Source: Mycolicibacterium peregrinum (lineage in GTDB: Bacteria; Actinomycetota; Actinomycetes; Mycobacteriales; Mycobacteriaceae). Taken from it: a stretch of DNA of 49,710 nt. The notes beneath the pieces were generated by a model, which saw nothing but the letters and a program-made list of their open reading frames with translations, had not been told where the DNA came from and made no database searches. Below, piece after piece: positions 17,071 through 25,462 of this stretch; position 1 is the stretch's first letter; each line of letters starts with the position of its first letter. A program made the position numbers and the translations under genes. Where the stretch lies: assembly GCF_001665625.1 (NCBI RefSeq), contig NZ_LZSY01000160.1, positions 1 to 49,710 of the forward strand, given 5' to 3'.

Positions 17071-18003
17071 CTAGTGGCCGAAGAGCGTCGGCAGCGCCAG
17101 CGCCGAGTCGATGGCCAATGCACAGAACACGACAGCCAGGTAGTTGTTCGACTGCAGGAACAACCGCAGCGGCTTCACCGGCTCACCGCGCTTCACCCCG
17201 GAGTAGAGCTGATGCGCCATCACCAGGAACCAGGCGCCCGCCAGTAGGGCAACAGCGCCGTACAGCCATCCGGTGGCCAGCGCCAGCGCCAGCGTGGTGA
17301 GGACCGTCAACCAGGTGTAGATCAGGATCTGGCGGGTGACCTGACGCTCGGTGGCCACGGCGGGCAACATCGGCACGCCGGCCGCCTTGTAGTCGTCCTT
17401 GTAACGCATCGCGAGTGCCCACGTGTGCGGCGGTGTCCAGAAGAAGATGATCAGGAACATCACCACCGCCGGCCACTGGATGGTGCCGGTCACCGCGGAC
17501 CAACCGATCATCACCGGCATGCAACCGGCCGCTCCGCCCCACACCACGTTCTGGGAGGTGCGGCGTTTGAGCAGCAGGGTGTAGACGAAAACGTAGAACG
17601 CGATGGTGGCCACGGCCAGCACCCCGGACAGCAGGTTCGACGTCCAGGTCAGCCAACAGAACGACGTCACCGACAGCACCAACCCGAAGATCAGTGCATG
17701 CCGCGTCGGCACCGATGCCTGAGCCAACGGGCGGCGGGCGGTGCGCTTCATCACCTTGTCGATGTCGGCGTCGGCCACGCAGTTGAGCGTGTTGGCGCCT
17801 GCCGCGGCCAGCATGCCGCCGATCAGGGTGTTGAGGATCAGCAGCGGGTCAACGGTGCCCCGTTCGGCCAGCAACATGGCCGGAATGGTGGTGACCAGCA
17901 ACAACTCGATCACACGCGGCTTGGTCAACGCCAAATACGACAGGAAGGTGGACCGTACTCGGCTCGGCGCCCCATTGATGAGCCGGCGCTCGCGAATGCT
18001 CAC
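17071..18003 (-). CDS. ctaB: CtaB, protoheme IX farnesyltransferase (heme O synthase)
   Basis: The 310-residue polytopic UbiA-family prenyltransferase adds farnesyl to heme B to make heme O, the substrate of CtaA. The first Asp-rich site is NCVADADIDKVMKRTARRP. The second is YKDDYKAAGVPMLP. About nine helices are visible. The start is GTG with GAGGAG 8 nt upstream. It is divergent from tkt, as in M. tuberculosis (Rv1451/Rv1449c). Confidence 0.95.
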   Translation of the reverse strand: MSIRERRLINGAPSRVRSTFLSYLALTKPRVIELLLVTTIPAMLLAERGTVDPLLILNTLIGGMLAAAGANTLNCVADADIDKVMKRTARRPLAQASVPTRHALIFGLVLSVTSFCWLTWTSNLLSGVLAVATIAFYVFVYTLLLKRRTSQNVVWGGAAGCMPVMIGWSAVTGTIQWPAVVMFLIIFFWTPPHTWALAMRYKDDYKAAGVPMLPAVATERQVTRQILIYTWLTVLTTLALALATGWLYGAVALLAGAWFLVMAHQLYSGVKRGEPVKPLRLFLQSNNYLAVVFCALAIDSALALPTLFGH

Positions 18004-18035
18004 GCAAATAACTCCTCGGGTGGCGTCACGCGGCT

Positions 18036-18056
18036 TCTACTACACACGATGGTAGA
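18036..18056. promoter_or_regulatory. inverted repeat upstream of ctaB, similar to the ctaA site
   Basis: TCTAC-N11-GTAGA contains CTACTAC on one side, like the CTACTAC...GTAG block before ctaA. A TACCAT box for ctaB overlaps it on the minus strand. Shared half-sites at two heme A genes suggest a common regulator (inference). A BlaI/CopY-type protein is one candidate. Confidence 0.35.
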
Positions 18057-18163
18057 CCGCCGCCCGAACGCCTCGGCACCGCAGGGTCTGTTCGGGGCAA
18101 CAACCGGGTAAACGAGCGGGTATCGGTGCGCCAACCAGTCTGCATCGGATGACTCCGCCCCAC

Positions 18164-18169
18164 TAGGGT
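18164..18169 (+). promoter_or_regulatory. candidate -10 box for the tkt operon
   Basis: TAGGGT is a common mycobacterial -10 form. It lies 66 nt before the chosen tkt GTG, leaving a leader of about 60 nt. No clear -35 is seen. Confidence 0.4.
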
Positions 18170-18235
18170 GTTTGTCGTAGCAGCATGGCAACTGCGCGCA
18201 CGTGCCGGCAGATAGAAGACGAGGAAGTGAGCTTA

Positions 18236-20326
18236 GTGACCACCGCCGAAGAGATCACCGCTCTCACCCAGCCCAACCACCCAGATGACTGGACCGAAGT
18301 CGACAGCGTTGCCGTCGACACCGTCCGGGTGCTCGCGGCTGACGCGGTGCAGAAGGTCGGCAACGGCCACCCGGGAACCGCGATGAGCCTGGCACCGCTG
18401 GCCTACACGCTGTTCCAGCGGCAGCTCCGGCACGACCCCAGCGACACGGAGTGGATCGGTCGGGACCGCTTCGTGCTGTCCTGTGGGCACTCCAGCCTCA
18501 CCCTGTACCTCCAGCTGTACCTCGGCGGTTTCGGCCTCGAGCTGGCCGACATCGAGGCGCTGCGCACCTGGGGCTCGCTGACCCCCGGCCATCCCGAGTA
18601 CCACCACACCAAGGGTGTGGAGATCACCACCGGCCCGCTGGGCCAGGGCCTGGCCTCGGCCGTCGGTATGGCGATGGCCGCCCGTTACGAGCGCGGCCTG
18701 TTCGATCCGGACACCGCCCCGGGCGAGAGCCCCTTCGACCACTACATCTATGTGGTGGCCTCTGACGGCGACATGGAAGAGGGCGTCACCAGCGAAGCGT
18801 CGTCGCTCGCGGGCACCCAGCAGCTCGGCAACCTCATCGTGTTCTGGGACGACAACAAGATCTCCATCGAGCACAACACCGACATCGCGCTGAGCGAGGA
18901 TGTCCCCGCGCGGTACCGCGCCTACGGCTGGCACGTCCAGGAAGTCGAGGGCGGCGAGAATGTAGTCGGTATCGAGCAGGCCATCGCCGAGGCCAAGAAG
19001 GTGACCGACAAGCCGTCGTTCATCGCGTTGCGCACCATCATCGGCTACCCCGCCCCCACCAAGATGAACACCGGTGGAGTGCACGGCTCGGCGCTGGGCG
19101 CCGACGAGGTGGCCGCCACCAAGAAGGTCCTCGGGTTCGACCCGGACAAGACCTTCGAGGTACGCGACGAGGTCATCGCCCACACCCGTGAACTGGTGAC
19201 CCGCGGCAAGCAGGTCCACGACGAATGGCAGGTGTCGTTCGACGCCTGGGCCAAGCGGGAGCCCGAGCGCAAGGCCCTGCTCGACCGGCTGCAGGCCAAG
19301 GAGCTTCCCGAGGGCTGGGACGCCGAACTGCCGCACTGGGACCTGGACTCCAAGCCGGTGGCCACCCGCGCCGCGTCCGGTGCCGTACTGGCCGCCGTCG
19401 GGCAGACGCTGCCCGAGTTGTGGGGCGGTTCGGCCGATCTCGCCGGCAGCAACAACACCACGATCAAGGGCGCCAATTCGTTCGGGCCGCCGTCGATCTC
19501 GACCGAGGACTGGAACGCGACCTGGTACGGGCGCACCCTGCACTTCGGTATCCGCGAGCACGCGATGGGCGCGATCCTGTCCGGCATCGTGCTGCACGGC
19601 CCGACCCGGCCCTACGGCGGAACGTTCCTCCAGTTCTCGGATTACATGCGGCCGGCCGTGCGTTTGGCCTCGTTGATGAACATCGATCCGATCTACGTCT
19701 GGACGCACGATTCGATCGGCCTCGGCGAGGACGGCCCGACGCACCAGCCGATCGAACACCTGGCGGCGCTGCGGGCGATCCCGAATCTGTCGGTGGTGCG
19801 TCCGGGCGACCCGAACGAGACCGCCTACGCCTGGAAGACCGTGCTGGAGCGCACCGCCAGCACCGGCCCCGTGGGCCTGATCCTGACCCGCCAGGGTGTA
19901 CCTGTGATCGAAGGCACCAGCGCCGAAGGCGTGGCCCGCGGCGGCTACGTGCTGGGTGGCACCCCGGAGGAGAATCCCGACGTGGTGATCATCGGCACGG
20001 GCTCCGAGCTGCAGCTCGCCGTCGCAGCACAGAAGCTGTTGGCGGACAAGGACATCAACGCGAGCGTGGTGTCGATGCCGTGTGTCGAGTGGTTCGAATC
20101 CCAGCCCAAGGAGTACCGCGATTCGGTGCTGCCGCCGGCGGTTTCGGCCCGGGTGGCGGTCGAGGCCGCAGTGGCGCAGAGTTGGTACAAGCTGGTCGGA
20201 GACACCGGCGAGATCGTCTCGATCGAGCACTACGGTGCCTCTGCCGACGACAAGACGCTGTTCCGTGAGTTCGGTTTCACCGCCGAGGCCGTGGCGGCCG
20301 CGGCGGAACGATCCCTGGACAACTGA
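18236..20326 (+). CDS. tkt: Tkt, transketolase
   Basis: The 696-residue TPP enzyme of the non-oxidative pentose phosphate pathway moves two-carbon units between sugar phosphates. Present are NGHPGTAMS, the TPP/Mg site ASDGDMEEG...WDDNKIS, the catalytic Glu region FGIREHAMGAI, and HDSIGLGEDGPTHQP. The start was chosen at GTG 18236, which aligns with the mycobacterial N-terminus (TTAEEITALT). GAGG lies about 11 nt upstream; a GTG at 18227 and an ATG at 18185 are longer alternatives. It is the first gene of the tkt-tal-zwf-opcA-pgl unit. Confidence 0.96.
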   Translation: MTTAEEITALTQPNHPDDWTEVDSVAVDTVRVLAADAVQKVGNGHPGTAMSLAPLAYTLFQRQLRHDPSDTEWIGRDRFVLSCGHSSLTLYLQLYLGGFGLELADIEALRTWGSLTPGHPEYHHTKGVEITTGPLGQGLASAVGMAMAARYERGLFDPDTAPGESPFDHYIYVVASDGDMEEGVTSEASSLAGTQQLGNLIVFWDDNKISIEHNTDIALSEDVPARYRAYGWHVQEVEGGENVVGIEQAIAEAKKVTDKPSFIALRTIIGYPAPTKMNTGGVHGSALGADEVAATKKVLGFDPDKTFEVRDEVIAHTRELVTRGKQVHDEWQVSFDAWAKREPERKALLDRLQAKELPEGWDAELPHWDLDSKPVATRAASGAVLAAVGQTLPELWGGSADLAGSNNTTIKGANSFGPPSISTEDWNATWYGRTLHFGIREHAMGAILSGIVLHGPTRPYGGTFLQFSDYMRPAVRLASLMNIDPIYVWTHDSIGLGEDGPTHQPIEHLAALRAIPNLSVVRPGDPNETAYAWKTVLERTASTGPVGLILTRQGVPVIEGTSAEGVARGGYVLGGTPEENPDVVIIGTGSELQLAVAAQKLLADKDINASVVSMPCVEWFESQPKEYRDSVLPPAVSARVAVEAAVAQSWYKLVGDTGEIVSIEHYGASADDKTLFREFGFTAEAVAAAAERSLDN

Positions 20327-20377
20327 CCGCACCGCGGTCGCGACAACTAACTTCACGACTGGCAGGAGAAGGCGAAC

Positions 20378-21493
20378 ATGACTCAGAACCCGAACCTCGC
20401 GGCGCTGAGCGCCGCGGGTGTATCCGTCTGGCTCGACGATTTGTCGCGCGAGCGGTTGCAGACCGGCAATCTGCAGAATCTGATCGATACCCGCAGCGTC
20501 GTGGGCGTCACCACCAACCCGTCGATCTTCCAGGCCGCGCTGTCGAAGGGCACCGCGTATGACGCCCAGGTCGCCGAGCTCGCCAAGCAGGGTGCCGACG
20601 TGGACGACACCATCCGCACGGTGACCACCGACGACGTCCGCAACGCCTGCGATGTCCTGGCCAAGCAGTACGAGGCCTCCGACGGGGTCGACGGCCGGGT
20701 ATCCATCGAGGTGGACCCGCGGCTGGCCCACGAAACCGACAAGACGATCCTGCAGGCCATCGACCTGTGGAAAACCGTCGACCGCCCGAACCTGCTGATC
20801 AAGATCCCGGCCACGCTGGCGGGGCTGCCCGCGATCACCGCGGTGATCGCCGAGGGCATCTCGGTCAACGTCACGCTGATCTTCTCGGTGGAGCGGCACC
20901 GGGCCGTGATGGACGCCTACCTGTCCGGCCTGGAGAAGGCCCGCGAGGCCGGCCACGATCTGTCCAAGATCCACTCCGTCGCTTCGTTCTTCGTGTCCCG
21001 CGTGGACACCGAGATCGACAACCGACTGGAGAAGATCGGCTCCGAGGACGCACTGGCACTGCGCGGCAAGGCCGGTGTGGCGAACTCGCGGCTCGCCTAC
21101 GCCGCCTACGAGGAAGTCTTCGGCGGCGAGCGCTTCGCAGCGCTCAAGGACAACGGCGCCCGGGTGCAGCGCGTGCTCTGGGCTTCCACCGGTGTCAAGA
21201 ATCCGGACTACTCGGACACCCTCTACGTCACCGAACTGGTTGCGCCGCACACGGTGAACACGTTGCCGGAGAAGACGCTGGAAGCGTTCGCCGACCACGG
21301 CAAGATCACCGGGGACACCATCACCGGGACCGCCGCGGCGTCGCAGGAGATCTTCGACAAGCTCAGCGCCGTCGGCATCGACCTGGTCGATGTATTCAAG
21401 GTGCTCGAGGACGAGGGTGTGGACAAGTTCGAAAAGTCGTGGCAGGAACTGCTCGACGCGACACAGGGCCAACTCGACGCCGCCAAGAAATGA
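20378..21493 (+). CDS. tal: Tal, transaldolase
   Basis: The 371-residue TIM-barrel enzyme transfers dihydroxyacetone units between sugar phosphates. The Schiff-base lysine is Lys142 in NLLIKIPATLAG. Conserved GVTTNPSIFQ and WASTGVKNPDYSDTLYV are present. The length is that of the long (actinobacterial) transaldolase class. The ATG has a strong AGGAGAAGG ribosome site. The gene follows tkt by 51 nt, and its stop overlaps zwf. Confidence 0.96.
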   Translation: MTQNPNLAALSAAGVSVWLDDLSRERLQTGNLQNLIDTRSVVGVTTNPSIFQAALSKGTAYDAQVAELAKQGADVDDTIRTVTTDDVRNACDVLAKQYEASDGVDGRVSIEVDPRLAHETDKTILQAIDLWKTVDRPNLLIKIPATLAGLPAITAVIAEGISVNVTLIFSVERHRAVMDAYLSGLEKAREAGHDLSKIHSVASFFVSRVDTEIDNRLEKIGSEDALALRGKAGVANSRLAYAAYEEVFGGERFAALKDNGARVQRVLWASTGVKNPDYSDTLYVTELVAPHTVNTLPEKTLEAFADHGKITGDTITGTAAASQEIFDKLSAVGIDLVDVFKVLEDEGVDKFEKSWQELLDATQGQLDAAKK

Positions 21494-23040
21494 GCCCGCT
21501 CAACGACAGGCCGGAGACCGCCTGGCGTAACCCGTTGCGGGACAAGCGCGACAAGCGCATGCCCCGCATCGCGGGCCCGTGTGCGGTGGTGATCTTCGGT
21601 GTGACCGGCGATCTGGCCCGCAAGAAGTTGATGCCGGCCATCTATGACCTGGCCAACCGCGGTCTGCTGCCACCCAGCTTCGCGCTGGTGGGCTTCGCCC
21701 GCCGCGACTGGGCGGACGAGGATTTCGGCAAGATCGTCTTCGACGCCGTCAAGCAGCACGCCCGCACTCCCTTCCGCCAGGAGGTCTGGGACCGCCTGGC
21801 GGAGGGATTCCGGTTCGTGCAGGGCACATTCGACGACCACGAGTCGTTCGAACGGCTCAAGGACACCCTGCACAAACTCGACGTCGAGCGCGGCACCAGC
21901 GGCAATCACGCGTTCTACCTGTCGATTCCGCCGAAGGCGTTCCCCCAGGTCTGCGAGCAGCTGAGCAAATCCGGGCTGGCCGACAAGCCGGAGGGCAGCT
22001 GGAGCCGGGTGGTCATCGAGAAGCCGTTCGGTCACGACCTCAAGAGCGCCGAGGAACTCAACGCTGTGGTCAACAGCGTGTTCCCGGAGTCGTCGGTGTT
22101 CCGCATCGACCACTACCTGGGCAAGGAAACCGTCCAGAACCTCCTGGCACTGCGCTTCGCCAACGAGATGTTCGAGCCGGTGCTGAACTCCCACTACGTC
22201 GACAGTGTCCAGATCACCATGGCCGAGGACATCGGGCTCGGCGGGCGGGGCGGCTACTACGACGGAGTCGGCGCCGCCCGCGACGTCATCCAGAACCATC
22301 TGCTGCAGCTGCTGGCGCTGACGGCGATGGAAGAGCCGGTGAGCTTCTCCCCCGCCGAACTGCAGGCCGAGAAGATCAAGGTGCTCTCGGCCACCCGGCT
22401 TGCCGAGCCGCTGGACGAGACCACGTCGCGGGGGCAGTACGCCGCGGGCTGGCAGGGCGGCGAGAAGGTCGTCGGGCTGTTGGACGAGGAAGGCTTCTCC
22501 AAGACATCCACCACCGAGACGTTCGCAGCCATCACACTGGACGTGGACACCCGACGCTGGGCGGGCGTGCCGTTCTATCTGCGCACCGGAAAACGCTTGG
22601 GCCGCAGGGTCACCGAGATCGCACTGCTCTTCAAGCGGGCACCGCACCTGCCCTTCGATGCCACGATGACCGATGAGCTCGGCCAGAATGCGCTGGTGAT
22701 CCGGGTCCAACCGGACGAAGGCATCACGCTGCGGTTCGGGTCCAAGGTCCCGGGCCACATCATGGAGGTCCGCGATGTCAGCATGGACTTCTCCTACGGT
22801 TCGGCCTTCGCCGAGGAGTCGCCGGAAGCCTACGAGCGCCTGATCCTCGACGTGTTGCTGGGCGAGCCATCGCTGTTCCCGGTCAATGCCGAGGTCGAAT
22901 TGTGTTGGAAAATCCTGGATCCCGCACTCGAGTACTGGGCTACCCACGGTAAGCCCGATTCCTACGAGTCCGGAACCTGGGGCCCTGAATCGTCGTTCGA
23001 GATGCTGCGCCGGTCAGGCCGGGAATGGAGGCGGCCGTGA
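21490..23040 (+). CDS. zwf: Zwf, glucose-6-phosphate dehydrogenase
   Basis: The 516-residue enzyme oxidises glucose 6-phosphate to 6-phosphogluconolactone and is the entry to the oxidative pentose phosphate branch. The nucleotide site GVTGDLARKK is at residues 37-46, EKPFGHD at 177-183, and the active-site RIDHYLGKE at 205-213. The ATG overlaps the tal stop (ATGA), and the open frame upstream is shadow. The position corresponds to zwf2 of M. tuberculosis. Confidence 0.97.
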   Translation: MSPLNDRPETAWRNPLRDKRDKRMPRIAGPCAVVIFGVTGDLARKKLMPAIYDLANRGLLPPSFALVGFARRDWADEDFGKIVFDAVKQHARTPFRQEVWDRLAEGFRFVQGTFDDHESFERLKDTLHKLDVERGTSGNHAFYLSIPPKAFPQVCEQLSKSGLADKPEGSWSRVVIEKPFGHDLKSAEELNAVVNSVFPESSVFRIDHYLGKETVQNLLALRFANEMFEPVLNSHYVDSVQITMAEDIGLGGRGGYYDGVGAARDVIQNHLLQLLALTAMEEPVSFSPAELQAEKIKVLSATRLAEPLDETTSRGQYAAGWQGGEKVVGLLDEEGFSKTSTTETFAAITLDVDTRRWAGVPFYLRTGKRLGRRVTEIALLFKRAPHLPFDATMTDELGQNALVIRVQPDEGITLRFGSKVPGHIMEVRDVSMDFSYGSAFAEESPEAYERLILDVLLGEPSLFPVNAEVELCWKILDPALEYWATHGKPDSYESGTWGPESSFEMLRRSGREWRRP

Positions 23041-23948
23041 TTGTCGATCTGCCCGAGACCAATACCGGGGCGATCAACAAGAAGATCGTCGCTCTGCGCG
23101 AAGAGGGCGGTGCGATCACCCTCGGCCGGGTGCTGACGTTGGTCATCGCCCCCGATACCGAAGCGGTGCTTGAGGAGTCGATCGAGGCGGCCAACTGGGC
23201 CAGCCGTGAGCATCCCTGCCGGGTGATCGTGGTCATCCCCGGCGATCGCCTGACCACGGAGGCCCGACTGGACGCCCAGTTGCGGGTGGGCCGCGATGCC
23301 GGCGCCAACGAGGTGGTGGTGCTGCGGTTGTCCGGTCCGCTGGCCAACCACGCCAGCAGTGTCGTGACGCCGTTCCTGTTGCCGGACACGCCGGTGGTGA
23401 CCTGGTGGCCCGACCTCGCCCCCGCCTTCCCGGCACAGGATCCGCTGGGCAAGTTGGCGATTCGCCGGATCACCGACGCCACGAATGGCTCTGATCCGCT
23501 GGCCTGCATCAAGAGCAGGCTCAACGGTTACACCGATGGTGACACCGATCTCGCTTGGAGCCGCGTCACCTACTGGCGCGCCTTGCTGGCCGCCGCGATC
23601 GATCAGCCGCCACACGAACCCATCACCTCGGCGCTCGTGTCCGGGCTCAAGGACGAGCCCGCGCTCGACATCCTGGCCGGCTGGCTGGCCAACCGCATCG
23701 ACGGGCCGGTGACCCGGACGACAGGTGACTTGAAGGTCGAGCTGACCCGGCCCAGTGAAACCGTGACCCTGGCGCGGCCGCAGACCGGCGTCACGGCGGT
23801 ACTGAGCCGCACCGGCAAGCCGGATGCATTGGTGCCCTTGGCCCGCCGCGAAGCCAAGGAGTGCCTGGCAGAGGATCTGCGCCGGCTCGACGCCGACGAA
23901 ATCTACTACGACGCACTCACGGGAATCGACAAGGTCCAATACGTATGA
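23037..23948 (+). CDS. opcA: OpcA, glucose-6-phosphate dehydrogenase assembly protein
   Basis: This 303-residue OpcA-family protein is found next to zwf in actinobacteria and cyanobacteria and activates or helps assemble G6PDH. The N-terminus VDLPETNTGAINKKIVALR and the WARREAK-like C-terminal LARREAKECLAEDLRRLD are characteristic. The GTG start overlaps the zwf stop (GTGA). A slightly longer start at 23025 is less likely. Confidence 0.93.
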   Translation: MIVDLPETNTGAINKKIVALREEGGAITLGRVLTLVIAPDTEAVLEESIEAANWASREHPCRVIVVIPGDRLTTEARLDAQLRVGRDAGANEVVVLRLSGPLANHASSVVTPFLLPDTPVVTWWPDLAPAFPAQDPLGKLAIRRITDATNGSDPLACIKSRLNGYTDGDTDLAWSRVTYWRALLAAAIDQPPHEPITSALVSGLKDEPALDILAGWLANRIDGPVTRTTGDLKVELTRPSETVTLARPQTGVTAVLSRTGKPDALVPLARREAKECLAEDLRRLDADEIYYDALTGIDKVQYV

Positions 23949-24676
23949 GCACTGTTATCGAGCGTTACGCCGACACCGACGCGCTGGTGACCGCAGCCGG
24001 AGACCGGTTGGTAGGAGCCATCACGTCGGCGATCTCCGAGCGAGGTCATGCCAACATCGTGCTCACCGGCGGAGGCACGGGAATCGGCCTGCTCAAGCGG
24101 GTCGGAGAGCGCAGCGGCGAGATCGACTGGTCGAAGGTGCACGTCTACTGGGGCGACGAGCGTTTCGTGCCGCAGGACGACGACGAACGCAACGACAAGC
24201 AGGCCCGCGAGGCACTGCTGGACCATGTCGGGATCTCGGACGTCAACGTGCACGCGATGGCCGCCAGCGATGGCGAATTCGGTGACGATCTCACCGCGGC
24301 CGCCGCCGGGTACGCACAACTGCTGGCCGCCAACTTCGACGCTCCCGGCCCCGAGTTCGATGTGCATCTGCTCGGCATGGGCGGCGAGGGACATGTCAAC
24401 TCACTGTTCCCCGACACTGCCGCGGTGCGTGAGAACGACCGCATGGTGGTGGGGGTGCCCGACTCCCCCAAGCCACCGCCACGACGTATCACGTTGACAC
24501 TCCCCGCGATTCGTAACTCCCGCGAGGTGTGGCTGGTGGTGTCCGGCGAGGCCAAGGCCGACGCGGTCGCCGCCGCGCTCGGTGGTGCCGATCCGGTCGA
24601 CATCCCCGCCGCAGGCGCCGTCGGTCGCGACCGGACGGTGTGGCTGCTCGACGAGGCTGCCGCAAGCAAGCTCTGA
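23945..24676 (+). CDS. pgl: Pgl (DevB), 6-phosphogluconolactonase
   Basis: The 243-residue NagB/RpiA-fold enzyme hydrolyses the lactone made by Zwf. Motifs are LTGGGTGIGLL, VHVYWGDERFVP and LLGMGGEGHVNSLFPD, in the usual order. The ATG overlaps the opcA stop. This completes the five-gene pentose phosphate operon, in the order seen in M. tuberculosis (Rv1449c-Rv1445c). Confidence 0.95.
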   Translation: MSTVIERYADTDALVTAAGDRLVGAITSAISERGHANIVLTGGGTGIGLLKRVGERSGEIDWSKVHVYWGDERFVPQDDDERNDKQAREALLDHVGISDVNVHAMAASDGEFGDDLTAAAAGYAQLLAANFDAPGPEFDVHLLGMGGEGHVNSLFPDTAAVRENDRMVVGVPDSPKPPPRRITLTLPAIRNSREVWLVVSGEAKADAVAAALGGADPVDIPAAGAVGRDRTVWLLDEAAASKL

Positions 24677-24685
24677 GTCAGTCGA

Positions 24686-24841
24686 CTAGTCGTCGGAGTT
24701 GCTGCGCTTCCGCTCGGCGATTCGGTCGGCCAGGGCCTCGGCATAGCCGGCCACGTAGTCGGCCACCTGACGGTTGGGCGTGGCCAGGTCGGTCACCACC
24801 GCCGACCGGACTCGGTGTTCGCAGAATTGCCGCACAACCAT
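24686..24841 (-). CDS. small 51-residue protein, unknown
   Basis: The ATG directly follows an in-frame TGA and opens 51 codons ending RIAERKRSNSDD. From about codon 10 the third positions are almost all G or C, as in coding DNA of this genome. The middle, VADYVAGYAEALADRIAER, is an amphipathic helix. There is no Shine-Dalgarno or TANNNT box, so the exact start is uncertain; an internal GTG is possible. It converges on pgl with 9 nt between and diverges from the next gene. Confidence 0.55.
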   Translation of the reverse strand: MVVRQFCEHRVRSAVVTDLATPNRQVADYVAGYAEALADRIAERKRSNSDD

Positions 24842-24891
24842 TCAGACGCGGTTGGCCCGCGTTTGGTTCCCCAGCGGCCATACTGTGTGCC

Positions 24892-25269
24892 ATGGCAGAC
24901 AAAGGGGACGGCCGCGCCCGCCCGAACTCCGGGCGGCAGCGCATCCGGACGCTGACGCAGGCCGCACTCAATGCCGATATGACCGTCGAGCAGGTAGACA
25001 CCCTGCTCACCGATCTCAGCAGCACCCTGGTCGACCTGAACAGGTCCACCGGCGGCCTGGATTCCACGCTGGACCGCTTCAACGAAACCATCACCCGCAT
25101 CGACGAACTCGCGCCTCGCCTCATCGGTATGGTCGAGCGCCTGGAGTCGATCGTGGACCGCGTCGAGGTCATCGTCGGTATCGGCGAGGCCGTGATGGCA
25201 CCGTTGGCCGCAACAGAGAGCGCGGTGCGCGGAATGATCGACCGGGTCCGCAAGAGCACAGGCCTGTAG
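24892..25269 (+). CDS. conserved coiled-coil-like protein, 125 aa
   Basis: The start at ATG 24892 is leaderless by appearance: TACTGT ends 5 nt upstream and no ribosome site is present. The open frame further upstream belongs to pgl antisense. After a basic N-terminus (GRARPNSGRQRIRTL), residues 25-120 are a regular heptad-type helix, with repeated Leu/Ile at a/d positions (TLLTDLSSTLVDLNRS, RIDELAPRLIGMVERL). The position after pgl matches Rv1444c. The function is unknown. Inference: an oligomeric cytosolic helical protein. Confidence 0.75.
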   Translation: MADKGDGRARPNSGRQRIRTLTQAALNADMTVEQVDTLLTDLSSTLVDLNRSTGGLDSTLDRFNETITRIDELAPRLIGMVERLESIVDRVEVIVGIGEAVMAPLAATESAVRGMIDRVRKSTGL

Positions 25270-25306
25270 GGCGGGTCCGCGCGGCACCTCGGTTACAGTG
25301 GTGGCC

Positions 25307-25420
25307 ATGGGTGTCGGATTCGATCGAGCAGACGCGCGTGGCGCGGCGTTCGCACCCAGTTTGCTGGCTTCGATCTGGAATCGAGCACGTCTGGCGCCGC
25401 TGAAGAGGATCTCGGGTTAG
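25307..25420 (+). CDS. candidate leaderless micro-ORF, 37 aa
   Basis: TACAGT (25294-25299) ends 7 nt before an ATG that opens 37 codons (start MGVGFDRADAR, end APLKRISG). The peptide is basic and has no family match I know. It ends 42 nt before the MFS gene, so it could be a leader peptide, or only the 5' part of the MFS transcript. The promoter-to-ATG spacing is the main evidence. Confidence 0.35.
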   Translation: MGVGFDRADARGAAFAPSLLASIWNRARLAPLKRISG

Positions 25421-25462
25421 CTTTCGCTGCCCATTTGCTCCTGCTATCAGCTTCGAGGCGTC

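Noticed and set aside
18233..21472. Minus-strand open frame of 1079 codons opposite tkt and tal
   Set aside because: It is the antisense shadow of two well-identified genes in very high-GC DNA; the protein is low-complexity (Val/Gly/Arg/His/Asp-rich) with no family motif.
21223..22947. Minus-strand open frame of 574 codons opposite zwf
   Set aside because: Antisense to a clear glucose-6-phosphate dehydrogenase; no recognisable domain.
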